Positions 55,249-63,398 of a stretch of DNA of 64,000 nt are shown here, one piece after another. Location of the stretch: positions 62,001 to 126,000 of the forward strand of contig CASEAG010000039.1 of NCBI GenBank assembly GCA_949285785.1, given 5' to 3'. The stretch's first letter is position 1. Every line of letters begins with the position of its first letter. This DNA is from an uncultured Spirochaetales bacterium (GTDB taxonomy: Bacteria; Spirochaetota; Spirochaetia; Sphaerochaetales; Sphaerochaetaceae). Position numbers and translations under genes: made by a program. Below the pieces are notes generated by a model that saw nothing but the letters and a program-made list of their open reading frames with translations, ran no database searches and was not told where the DNA came from.

Positions 55249-56313
55249 ATGGGCATTGATCTGGATGTGACACTTCAGGGTGGCAGGACGACACGCGTGT
55301 TCTTCGTCGAGACCGTCAAGGATCTCTCTTCAAGACTGTCGGATTACGGGCAGCGCGTGCTCTGGGTCTTCGACGTGAACAGCGCCAGACTCTTCACATC
55401 CCTGCCGCAGAACAGCGTCATCCTGCCCAGCGGCGAGAAGTTCAAGTCCTGGGCCTCGATCGAGAAGATCCTTTGCGCCGCACTCGATGCCCATCTCGGC
55501 CGAGACAGTCTATTCATCGCCTTCGGTGGCGGTGTCGTGTGCGACATGACGGCCTTCGCGGCCAGCATCTACATGCGCGGCTGCGGCCTGGTGCTGGTGC
55601 CGACGACACTGCTGTGCATGGTGGACGCCTCGATCGGAGGCAAGAGCGCCATAGACTTCCACGGGGGCAAGAACCTCGTCGGCACCTTCTATCCCGCACG
55701 TGACGTCCTCATCTCGCCATCATGTCTCAGGACGCTTCCGGAGAGCGAGTACATGAGCGGTCTGGGAGAAGTGCTCAAGCATGCGTTCCTCGCATCCGAC
55801 AGGCAGCTGTACGACTTCCTCGTCGACAACAGGAAGGCAGTGCTTGCCCGTGATCGCGAGACGCTGTCCACCATGCTGCATCTCTCGCTGAAGGTGAAGG
55901 CCTCATACATCGAGCGCGACCCGGAGGAGAAGAAGGGCATCAGACAGGCATTGAACCTTGGACATACCTTCGCGCATGCACTCGAGAGTCTTGAGGACTT
56001 CCGGGTCAGACATGGGATCGCGGTGGCCTGGGGGCTTTCCAGGGCGGCTCACTGCTCCCTGGATGCAGGCGTCTGCGATGCCTCTCTCGTCGAGGCGGTG
56101 GATTCCCTGCTCAGGCTTTATGGCTTTGACATCGACAGAAGGGTGGAGCGGGGTCGCTGGCTGGACTTCCAGAGCGCGGTTGCCAAGGACAAGAAGAACA
56201 TCTCGGGCAAGGTGCGCTTCGTTCTGCTGGAGGACTGGGGCAGGCCTGTGCTCAAGGATCTTCCCTCCGCTCTCGTCCAGAGAAACGTCATAGCATCCGC
56301 CGCACTCAGGTGA
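55249..56313 (+). CDS. aroB: 3-dehydroquinate synthase
   Basis: Second enzyme of the shikimate pathway, converting DAHP to 3-dehydroquinate with NAD+ and a metal ion. Seen: the NAD-binding FGGGVVCDMTAFAASIYMRG near residues 90-109, PTTLLCMVDASIGGKSAID, the metal His and Glu residues in GLGEVLKHAFL and LNLGHTFAHALE, and a Lys-rich C-terminal site (KDKKNISGKVRF). 354 residues. Start ATG 55249 directly follows a TATCAT box with no ribosome site. Not followed by other aro genes. Confidence 0.94.
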   Translation: MGIDLDVTLQGGRTTRVFFVETVKDLSSRLSDYGQRVLWVFDVNSARLFTSLPQNSVILPSGEKFKSWASIEKILCAALDAHLGRDSLFIAFGGGVVCDMTAFAASIYMRGCGLVLVPTTLLCMVDASIGGKSAIDFHGGKNLVGTFYPARDVLISPSCLRTLPESEYMSGLGEVLKHAFLASDRQLYDFLVDNRKAVLARDRETLSTMLHLSLKVKASYIERDPEEKKGIRQALNLGHTFAHALESLEDFRVRHGIAVAWGLSRAAHCSLDAGVCDASLVEAVDSLLRLYGFDIDRRVERGRWLDFQSAVAKDKKNISGKVRFVLLEDWGRPVLKDLPSALVQRNVIASAALR

Positions 56314-56571
56314 GAAATGATATCCACTGGAATCTGCAACGTATCATTTACCTTGCAGTTTCGTTTCTGCACAATCGAGATTCTTCCATCTGCCCCTGAT
56401 GGCGGTGTGTCACCGTTATCATCCAAGGAGCACCGTTCCTGTACGTGTGCTCATGATAACAGAATAAAAATAAGTTTGTAATACCTAAAACGGTATGAAA
56501 TATTTGATAATCAATCTAAACGAAAAAAGCTTTGACGATGCGACCTGAAGTCGCCTGTCATGTCGGCTGGA
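56314..56571. other. structured AT-rich intergenic region, no gene recognised
   Basis: Contains a bulged hairpin with arms GTTATCAT (56415-56422) plus GAGCAC (56428-56433) against GTGCTC (56447-56452) plus ATGATAAC (56453-56460), possibly the aroB end signal. It is followed by an AT-rich island with a TTGTAA (56476-56481) and AATATT (56499-56504) pair 17 bases apart on the plus strand. A GCGAC/GTCGC hairpin near 56540-56554, read on the minus strand, is followed by a T run and may be a second terminator of the helicase gene. Confidence 0.45.
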
Positions 56572-56612
56572 ACCGGAGACGAGGATGCGAGGCACATCCT
56601 CGTCCAACCGGT
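56572..56612 (-). terminator. terminator hairpin of the helicase gene
   Basis: Immediately after the helicase stop (minus strand), GACGAGGAT and ATCCTCGTC form a perfect 9-bp stem, extended by ACCGG/CCGGT at the base. No T run follows directly, but a second small hairpin with six Ts (56522-56527 as As on the plus strand) comes about 45 bases later. Confidence 0.6.
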
Positions 56613-56613
56613 C

Positions 56614-59244
56614 TCATTCCAGACCTTCGAGCTTCGAGAGCTGGTCTAGTATCCTCTGGCAGGACTTCTGCAGTTTCGAATAGCGTTTTCTGTTGCCTCT
56701 GGTTTCCGCGAGTATGTCGTTGAGTGAGGAGAAGGCGTTGTCGACGGCCGAGGGCAGGGAACTCGAGGCGTAGATCTTGTACGTCCTCTTCCTGTCCTTC
56801 GTGCGGACGATCGTCAGGAAGCCGAACTTCCCGCCGCCGAGTCCTGCAGGCGTGAAGAGCATGTCGAGCCTGTCGGAAAGCGCCATATGGTCGTCGTCCA
56901 GGCCGTAGTACTCGTCCGTGAACTCGTCAAGCACTCTCTTGTCGGTGATCAGGGCCGCCTCCTGGATATAAGTCCTGAGCGGGAGGGCCTGCGTCGAGAT
57001 TCCAGCCGAACAGGTGAGGCGGACCTTCAGTTTAGGCACGCTGCCTGCCTGGAATGCCTTTTCGGCCATGTCCTTCAGGTTCCTGAGATTCAGCAGGAAG
57101 ACCGCATCACCCTTGTGGCCCTTCTTCCTGCCCTTGTCCTGACGAAGCGTAAGGCCGAAGACGGTCCTGCTTCCGTCTTCGTTCTTCTGTTCAGGTACGG
57201 CCTTGGAGGCCTTGACGCCCTTTCTCTTCTCCTCGGCATCCTGCCCCTTGCGATAGCTTTTGCGTATGTTCTCGTAACCTGATGCCCTGGTGTACCTGAG
57301 CAGGTTCTTCAGGTCGGGATAGATCTCGTCAAGCCACTCGGCCTTCAGAGGGGAGACGGAGCGTGCGAACATGCGCGATGTCTGCACGACCTCACCTGCA
57401 AGGATGAAGCCCGGCTTGTTCCTGAACCAGCTGCATGATGGGTGTATGTAGATGGCGTCAGTCGTCAGCGACCTGTAGGACGAGGAGTCGTCGAGGACGC
57501 ATACGAACTGAAGCAGCCCGGTTCCCAGACAGATCAGATACTCGGACATCTCCCCGCCTCCCGTGATGGGGACGCCCATGGATGAGACGATGAGCTCAAG
57601 CTGTCCCTTGATGTGGACGATCTCGTCCATGGTCTGGATGTCGAGGAAGTAGTAGCGGCAGAACTTCTCCTTCGCCTTTTCTGCGGCCTTGGGGGTATCG
57701 GCCTTCTCGATGATGCGGGTGTATTCCCTGTAGAGCTTCAGGTATCCGGCGAAGTCGCCGTAGGTCGAGTCCTGGAAGCGTTCCTGACGGGTACGGGCCA
57801 GCATGGCCCTGTCCTGCGGGAAGAGGAACGGCCCCTTGGTCGACAGGAACGACACGGCCACAAGCACCTCCTCGAGCACGTCAGGATGCCTCATCACCGC
57901 TTCGACTATGGCCCTCGACAGGCGTGGAATCAACGGGAAGCGGACCATCATCTCTCCGATGGCGGTCAGATGATTCCCGTCATCTATCGCCCCGATCAGG
58001 GAGAGCGTGTACTTGGCGGAGGCCAGCGCGCTCTTCTTGGGAGGGGTTATGAAGGGGAAGTTGTCGTAGTCGTAGATCGCCAGGTCGCTCATCCTCAGCG
58101 CGACTTCGGCAAGGTCGCTGCGGGTGATCTCCTCGCGGCTGAACTCCTCCCTCTTGTGGTAGCTGTCCTCCGTGTACAGTCGATAGCATACGCCCGGCTG
58201 GGTCCGTCCCGCTCTTCCCTTGCGCTGCTCGGCCGAGGCCCTGCTGACAAGCTGCGGGACAAGCGAGGATGTGAAGGTGCGCTGGTCGTAGTAGTTGACC
58301 TTCGCCACGCCGCTGTCGATGACGGCGCGTATACCGTCGATCGTGATGCTGGTCTCCGCGATGTTCGTCGCTATGACGACTTTGATCCTGCCTTCGGCGG
58401 TGGGCGTGAAGACCCGCTCCTGCTCCTCTTTGCTCAATCTTCCATAAAGCGGATAGATCTGCAGTTCATCCCGGAACGGACAGTGGCGCAGCATGTCGTC
58501 GCACTGGAGGATCTCGAACTCCCCAGGCAGGAATATGAGGATGTCTCCGCCGGCCCTGTCCTTGATCCGCTCCTCGACGATCGAGTAGATGCGCTCCATC
58601 CTCAGGTCCGTCTCATTGGCTCCGCGTCTGGAGAACCAGTCGTCGGCGGCCACCTCCTCGAGCGGGCAGTAGCGCACCTCGACCGGGTAGACCTTCGTCG
58701 GGATGCTTATGATCCTGGCGCCTGAGAAGAACTCGCTGAACTTCCTGGTGTTGATGGTCGCGCTGCTGATGATGACCTTGAGATCCTTCCTGACCTCGAG
58801 GACCTGCTTGAGCAGTCCGAGTATGAAGTCGATGTTGAGGCTTCTCTCATGCGCCTCGTCGACCATCATGACGCTGTAGCGCGACAGGTAGCGGTCACCC
58901 TTGAGCTCCTGCAGAAGGATGCCGTCCGTCATGATCTTTATTCGCGTCGTCTCGTCGCTGGTGTCGGCAAAGCGCATGGTGTATGCGCAGTAGTTGTCGT
59001 CCGAATCCAGTTGCCTTCTGATGAAGTCGCAGATGGACAGCGTCGCGATGCGTCTGGGCTGTGTGACGCCGATGATCCCGGTCCTGTCGTAGCCCGCCTC
59101 CTTCAGTATGAGGGGGATCTGGGTCGTCTTTCCGCTTCCCGTGGGGCTTTCCACGATGATGACCTGATCCGTCTCGAGACTCGAGAGGATCAGGTCCCTG
59201 TGCCTGTATACGGGAAGGTCAAGAAAGTCTATCTTCGAGTGCAC
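56614..59244 (-). CDS. hrpA: DEAH-box ATP-dependent RNA helicase (HrpA/HrpB family)
   Basis: RNA helicase likely active in ribosome or mRNA processing. Seen: Walker A ESPTGSGKTTQIP near residue 35, MMVDEAHERSLN (DEAH), ISSATINTRKFSEFF (motif III), the second RecA domain with ATNIAETSITIDGI and QRKGRAGRTQPGVCYRLY, then HA2 and OB-like regions. 876 residues, shorter than E. coli HrpA (1300), so the HrpA/HrpB choice is not settled. GTG 59244 follows AGAGG by 6 bases and overlaps hisS by 26 bases. The C-terminal 170 residues, after the Lys-rich KGQDAEEKRKGVKASK, look lineage-specific. Confidence 0.88.
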   Translation of the reverse strand: MHSKIDFLDLPVYRHRDLILSSLETDQVIIVESPTGSGKTTQIPLILKEAGYDRTGIIGVTQPRRIATLSICDFIRRQLDSDDNYCAYTMRFADTSDETTRIKIMTDGILLQELKGDRYLSRYSVMMVDEAHERSLNIDFILGLLKQVLEVRKDLKVIISSATINTRKFSEFFSGARIISIPTKVYPVEVRYCPLEEVAADDWFSRRGANETDLRMERIYSIVEERIKDRAGGDILIFLPGEFEILQCDDMLRHCPFRDELQIYPLYGRLSKEEQERVFTPTAEGRIKVVIATNIAETSITIDGIRAVIDSGVAKVNYYDQRTFTSSLVPQLVSRASAEQRKGRAGRTQPGVCYRLYTEDSYHKREEFSREEITRSDLAEVALRMSDLAIYDYDNFPFITPPKKSALASAKYTLSLIGAIDDGNHLTAIGEMMVRFPLIPRLSRAIVEAVMRHPDVLEEVLVAVSFLSTKGPFLFPQDRAMLARTRQERFQDSTYGDFAGYLKLYREYTRIIEKADTPKAAEKAKEKFCRYYFLDIQTMDEIVHIKGQLELIVSSMGVPITGGGEMSEYLICLGTGLLQFVCVLDDSSSYRSLTTDAIYIHPSCSWFRNKPGFILAGEVVQTSRMFARSVSPLKAEWLDEIYPDLKNLLRYTRASGYENIRKSYRKGQDAEEKRKGVKASKAVPEQKNEDGSRTVFGLTLRQDKGRKKGHKGDAVFLLNLRNLKDMAEKAFQAGSVPKLKVRLTCSAGISTQALPLRTYIQEAALITDKRVLDEFTDEYYGLDDDHMALSDRLDMLFTPAGLGGGKFGFLTIVRTKDRKRTYKIYASSSLPSAVDNAFSSLNDILAETRGNRKRYSKLQKSCQRILDQLSKLEGLE

Positions 59245-60529
59245 CTGCAACCTCTGAGGCCTCGAGCCTGACGCTCTCCTGCGTCCTGGTGTCCTTGAGC
59301 GAGCGTTCACCCTTCCAGTCGTATATGAGAACGAACGGGATGCCGTTCCTGTCGCTGTAGTCGTACACCGCCTTCATCTTCTTCGCCTCGAAGGGGTAGA
59401 TGTCGCAGCGTATGCCCTTTCTTCTGAGCTGGTCGGCGATGGCCACGTCCTCCGAATAGCTTGCATTCTTGTCCTGGCTGACGATGAGCACGTCCGCAGA
59501 GCCCCTAGAGCCGAGGATAGGCAGACCCAGGTCCTCGACGGCCGCAAGGAGCCTGTCCAGACCGATGGACGAACCGACTCCGGGAAGATCCTCCTTGGAA
59601 TAGAGGCTTGCCAGGTTGTTGTATCTGCCGCCCGAGCAGACGCTTCCGATGGAGGGAAGGGCGGTGAGGAACGTCTCGTACACGATGCCCGTGTAGTAGT
59701 CCAGACCGCGGGTGATCGAGGAATCGAGCATGAAGCGTCCGTCAATGCCCTCCCTGACAAGGAGTGCATGGATGTCCCTCATCCTCCTCGAGGATTCGGT
59801 CTCATGTCCGATCAGGCCCTCGAGCCTGGCGATCGTGGACAGATAGTCCTCGCCATCGACGACCTGGATGAAGGACAGGATGCCCTGTGCCTTGTCCATG
59901 CTGCCTGTCTCCTCCTCGAGCAGCCTTGCGACCTCGTCGCGACCGATCTTGCGGAGCTTGTCGACTGTACGGAGTATCTCGACGGACCTGTCGCGTATGC
60001 CCATGCTGTCGAGGAACTCGTTGAACAACCCTCTGTGCGAGAGGTGGAAGCGGTACTGGGACGAGTCGCCCTGGAAGATCGTGTCGAAGCAGAACGCCAT
60101 CGTGGAGAGTATCTCGGCATCGGAGTAGGCGTTGTCGACGCCGACGATGTCGAAGTCGCACTGGTAGAACTCCCTGTAGCGGCCCTTCTGGGGGTTCTCG
60201 CCGCGCCAGACCTTGCTGATGTGGTAGCGCTTGAAAGGACGGGAGATCTCTCCTGCGTGTGCCGCGACGAAGCGGGCGAAGGGGACTGTGAGGTCGAAGC
60301 GCAGCGCCACCTCGCGTCCACCGTTGTCCTGGAAGTGGAATATCTGCTTGTCGGTCTCGCCGCCACCCTTTCCCAGCAGGACGCTGGTGTACTCGAGCGC
60401 GGGTGTGTCGATGGGCGAGAAGCCGTAGAGGGAGAAGATCTCCTCAAGCTTCGAAATCAGTCTCTTCTTCGGTATCTCCTGGCAGGGAAGCGAGTCGCGG
60501 AAACCCTTCAGGACGACTGGATCTATCAT
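59219..60529 (-). CDS. hisS: histidyl-tRNA synthetase
   Basis: Class II synthetase that charges tRNA(His). Seen: FRDSLPCQEIPKKRLI at the N-terminus, motif 1 region DTPALEYTSVLLGKGG, motif 2 WRGENPQKGRYREFYQCDFD, the histidine-binding GLDYYTGIVYE, motif 3 GSSIGLDRLL, and a C-terminal anticodon domain (DVLIVSQDKN...PFEAKKMK). 436 residues. CAGGAGAG lies 8 bases before the ATG at 60529. Divergent from valS and followed by the helicase gene, which it overlaps. Confidence 0.95.
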   Translation of the reverse strand: MIDPVVLKGFRDSLPCQEIPKKRLISKLEEIFSLYGFSPIDTPALEYTSVLLGKGGGETDKQIFHFQDNGGREVALRFDLTVPFARFVAAHAGEISRPFKRYHISKVWRGENPQKGRYREFYQCDFDIVGVDNAYSDAEILSTMAFCFDTIFQGDSSQYRFHLSHRGLFNEFLDSMGIRDRSVEILRTVDKLRKIGRDEVARLLEEETGSMDKAQGILSFIQVVDGEDYLSTIARLEGLIGHETESSRRMRDIHALLVREGIDGRFMLDSSITRGLDYYTGIVYETFLTALPSIGSVCSGGRYNNLASLYSKEDLPGVGSSIGLDRLLAAVEDLGLPILGSRGSADVLIVSQDKNASYSEDVAIADQLRRKGIRCDIYPFEAKKMKAVYDYSDRNGIPFVLIYDWKGERSLKDTRTQESVRLEASEVAGALEDRLS

Positions 60530-60562
60530 GTCTTGTGCTCTCCTGATACGAACTGTGTCGTG

Positions 60563-60591
60563 TTGTATTCTTGATTTTCTTCTGCTAATAT
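60563..60591 (+). promoter_or_regulatory. promoter of valS
   Basis: TTGTAT (60563-60568) and TAATAT (60586-60591) are exactly 17 bases apart in an AT-rich divergent region shared with hisS. A leader of about 30 bases with GGAGG (60613-60617) leads to ATG 60628. I see no T-box-like leader. Confidence 0.65.
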
Positions 60592-60627
60592 TCAAGGCAG
60601 TCTTTTCACACTGGAGGCTTATTATAT

Positions 60628-63282
60628 ATGAAAGCCGTCGAACTGTCCAAATCATACGATCCAAAGGAATTCGAAGACAGAATATACAGGCAGTGGGTGG
60701 AGAATGGCGCCTTCCACCCGGACCCCGATGGACGCGGCCACTTCTCCGTGGTGATGCCGCCGCCCAACGTCACCGGCATCCTCCACATGGGCCATGCCCT
60801 GAACAACACTCTGCAGGACATCATCATCCGCTATCAGCGCATGAAGGGCCTGAAGACGCTGTGGGTGCCCGGAACCGACCATGCCGGCATCGCGACGCAG
60901 AACGTCGTCGAGCGTCAGCTGGCCAAGGAGGGCCTGAGAAGACAGGACCTCGGGCGCGAGAAGTTCCTCGAGCGCACATGGCAGGTGAAGGACAGACACC
61001 ACGAGATCATAACCAGCCAGCTGAAGAAGATGGGATGCTCGTGCGACTGGGACCACGAGCGCTTCACGATGGACGAGGGGCTCTCCCGTGCGGTCCGCGA
61101 GGCCTTCGTCACGCTGTATGAGCGCGGTCTGATCTACAAGGGCCAGTACCTGGTCAACTACTGTCCCAAGTGCGGCACTGCCCTTGCAGATGACGAGGTC
61201 GAGTACGAGAACATGCCGGGCAAGCTGTACGACGTGCGCTACCCGTATGCTGACGGAAGCGGCTTCATCACGGTCGCCACGACCCGTCCAGAGACCATGT
61301 TCGGCGACGTGGCCGTGGCCGTGAACCCGGATGACGAGAGATACAGGGATGTCGTGGGAAAGGAGCTTCTGCTGCCTCTGACGGACAGGAGGATCCCCAT
61401 CATCGCCGATTCCTTCGTCTCGATGGAGTTCGGAACCGGCATGGTCAAGATCACCCCGGCACACGACCCCAACGACTGGGAATGCGGAAGACGCCATGGC
61501 CTGGAGGCCATCAATCTGCTCAATGCGGACGGCACGCTCAACGGCAATGTGCCCCGGAAATACCAGGGCATGGATCCCGTCAGCGCCAGGAAGCTGGTCG
61601 TCGAGGATCTGAAGAGTGCCGGCTACCTCGTCAAGGAGACAGACCATGCCCATGACGTCGGACACTGCTACCGCTGCCATACCGTCGTCGAGCCGTATCT
61701 GTCGGACCAGTGGTTCGTCTCGATGAAGGGCATGGCCGACAAGGCACTCAAGGCCCTGCGCGACGGAGATATCGTGTTCTATCCGAAGAGATGGGAGAAC
61801 ACCTATGTCCACTGGATGGAGAACATCCGCGACTGGTGCATCTCGCGCCAGCTGTGGTGGGGCCACAGGATTCCCGTGTGGTACTGTCGCAAGTGCGGAA
61901 GGATGATCGTCAGCCGTACCGACGTCACGGAATGCCCGGACTGCCACAGCCATGACCTGGAGCAGGATCCGGATGTCCTGGACACATGGTTCAGCTCCTG
62001 GTTGTGGCCTTTCAGCACACTGGGCTGGCCCGACAGGACTCCTGACCTCGAGACCTTCTTCCCGACCAGCACGCTGGTGTCCGCATACGATATCATCTTC
62101 TTCTGGATCAGCAGGATGATCATGGCAAGCGAGGAGTTCACCCTCAAAGCCCCGTTCCGCGACATCGTCATCACGGGACTCGTGCGCGACAAGCAGGGAA
62201 GGAAGATGTCCAAGAGTCTTGGCAACGGAATCGATCCGATCGAGGTCATAGACCTGTATGGTGCCGACGCCATGAAGTTCACCCTCTGCTACCTTGCCGC
62301 CCAGGGACAGGACGTCCAGATCGACATGGATTCGTTCAAGATGGGAAGCCGCTTCGCCAACAAGATCTGGAACGCAACGCGCTTTCTGCTGATGAACGCC
62401 GAGGGCCGCAGTCTCGTGGACATCGACCCGTCGATGCTCTCCGTGATGGACAAATGGATCTACACGAGGCTCGACAGGACCATCGAGACCATTGACAAGG
62501 CCATGGCCGGCTACCGTTTCAACGACGCCGCACAGGCCGTGTACTCGTTCTTTTGGAACGACTTCTGCGACTGGTACGTCGAGGCGACCAAGCAGCGGCT
62601 GCTGCATGGCAGCGACGAGGAGAAGGACCTGTCGATCTCGATCATGATCGACCTGCTCTCGAAGAGCATGCGTCTCATGCACCCGTTCCTCTCATTCGTC
62701 ACCGAGGAGATCTACCAGAGGCTGCCGACCAGCCAGGGCATGCTTATCGGGCAGAGATATCCTGAGGTCGACCCGGCCTTCGACTTCCCTGTGGAGGAGG
62801 GCCTGGTAGGATCGCTCCAGGAGGCGGTCAGGATTGTGCGTGCGGCACGCAGCCAGCTTGGCATCGCCCCGGAGAAGCGCTTCGGCGTCGTCATCCGTCC
62901 CTCGAAGGACTTCGCCGGCACGTCGCTCTTCATGAGCGAGAAGGACCTGATGGCATCCTTCATGGGTGCAAGCACCCTCTCGATCGATGTCGACGCCAGC
63001 ATCGACGTCTCTCAGGCCTATCCTTCAAGCGCACTGGGCTACGAGGTGTTCTGCTTCGTCAAGGAGGCAATCGACGTCGATGCCGAGACGGCCAGGCTGG
63101 AAGGCGAGATCCGCAAGGCGGAGAAGAACCTCGAGGGCACGATGAGGAAGCTGTCCAATCCGCAGTTCCTGCAGAACGCGAAGAGCGAGGCCGTGGAGAA
63201 GGAGAAGGGCAAGAAGGCCGAGTTCGAGGAGGTCATCGCCAAGGCGAAGGCCCATATCGAGCTGCTTGCCCGGCTCAGATAG
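60628..63282 (+). CDS. valS: valyl-tRNA synthetase
   Basis: Class I synthetase charging tRNA(Val), with an editing domain that removes mischarged threonine. Seen: PPPNVTGILHMGHAL (HIGH-type motif) near residues 44-58, the zinc-like CPKCGTALADDEVEYE, the CP1 editing domain with TTRPETMFGDVAVAV, a second CRKCG...CPDCH site, GRKMSKSLGNGIDP (KMSKS) near 526-539, an anticodon domain, and the C-terminal coiled coil (AETARLEGEIRKAEKNLEG). 884 residues, full length. Confidence 0.96.
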   Translation: MKAVELSKSYDPKEFEDRIYRQWVENGAFHPDPDGRGHFSVVMPPPNVTGILHMGHALNNTLQDIIIRYQRMKGLKTLWVPGTDHAGIATQNVVERQLAKEGLRRQDLGREKFLERTWQVKDRHHEIITSQLKKMGCSCDWDHERFTMDEGLSRAVREAFVTLYERGLIYKGQYLVNYCPKCGTALADDEVEYENMPGKLYDVRYPYADGSGFITVATTRPETMFGDVAVAVNPDDERYRDVVGKELLLPLTDRRIPIIADSFVSMEFGTGMVKITPAHDPNDWECGRRHGLEAINLLNADGTLNGNVPRKYQGMDPVSARKLVVEDLKSAGYLVKETDHAHDVGHCYRCHTVVEPYLSDQWFVSMKGMADKALKALRDGDIVFYPKRWENTYVHWMENIRDWCISRQLWWGHRIPVWYCRKCGRMIVSRTDVTECPDCHSHDLEQDPDVLDTWFSSWLWPFSTLGWPDRTPDLETFFPTSTLVSAYDIIFFWISRMIMASEEFTLKAPFRDIVITGLVRDKQGRKMSKSLGNGIDPIEVIDLYGADAMKFTLCYLAAQGQDVQIDMDSFKMGSRFANKIWNATRFLLMNAEGRSLVDIDPSMLSVMDKWIYTRLDRTIETIDKAMAGYRFNDAAQAVYSFFWNDFCDWYVEATKQRLLHGSDEEKDLSISIMIDLLSKSMRLMHPFLSFVTEEIYQRLPTSQGMLIGQRYPEVDPAFDFPVEEGLVGSLQEAVRIVRAARSQLGIAPEKRFGVVIRPSKDFAGTSLFMSEKDLMASFMGASTLSIDVDASIDVSQAYPSSALGYEVFCFVKEAIDVDAETARLEGEIRKAEKNLEGTMRKLSNPQFLQNAKSEAVEKEKGKKAEFEEVIAKAKAHIELLARLR

Positions 63283-63307
63283 CCTGAGTCTCATCGTCTG
63301 ATGACTG

Positions 63308-63334
63308 GACGGGACCGGACAGACCGGTCCCGTC
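63308..63334 (+). terminator. intrinsic-type terminator after valS
   Basis: GACGGGACCGG (63308-63318) and CCGGTCCCGTC (63324-63334) form a perfect 11-bp stem with a 5-base loop. TTGTCTCT follows, a U-rich but interrupted tail. Confidence 0.75.
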
Positions 63335-63361
63335 TTGTCTCTCCGCCCTGATGCCGGTTTC

Positions 63362-63391
63362 TTGAGACGAAGGCCTGATGAGGAATATAAT
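63362..63391 (+). promoter_or_regulatory. promoter of the aminopeptidase gene (leaderless type)
   Basis: TTGAGA (63362-63367) and a perfect TATAAT (63386-63391) are 18 bases apart. The -10 box ends 7 bases before ATG 63399, which puts the RNA start on or beside the A of the start codon. No ribosome-binding sequence is present. This is the clearest leaderless case in the window. Confidence 0.7.
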
Positions 63392-63398
63392 CGTCGTC

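Noticed and set aside
56532-56723. A 63-codon plus-strand frame upstream of the helicase end
   Set aside because: It overlaps two terminator hairpins and the helicase gene antisense, and its composition is not protein-like.
60541-60627. A T-box leader before valS
   Set aside because: The leader after the predicted promoter is only about 30 bases and has no AGGGUGGNACCGCG-type sequence or specifier loop.
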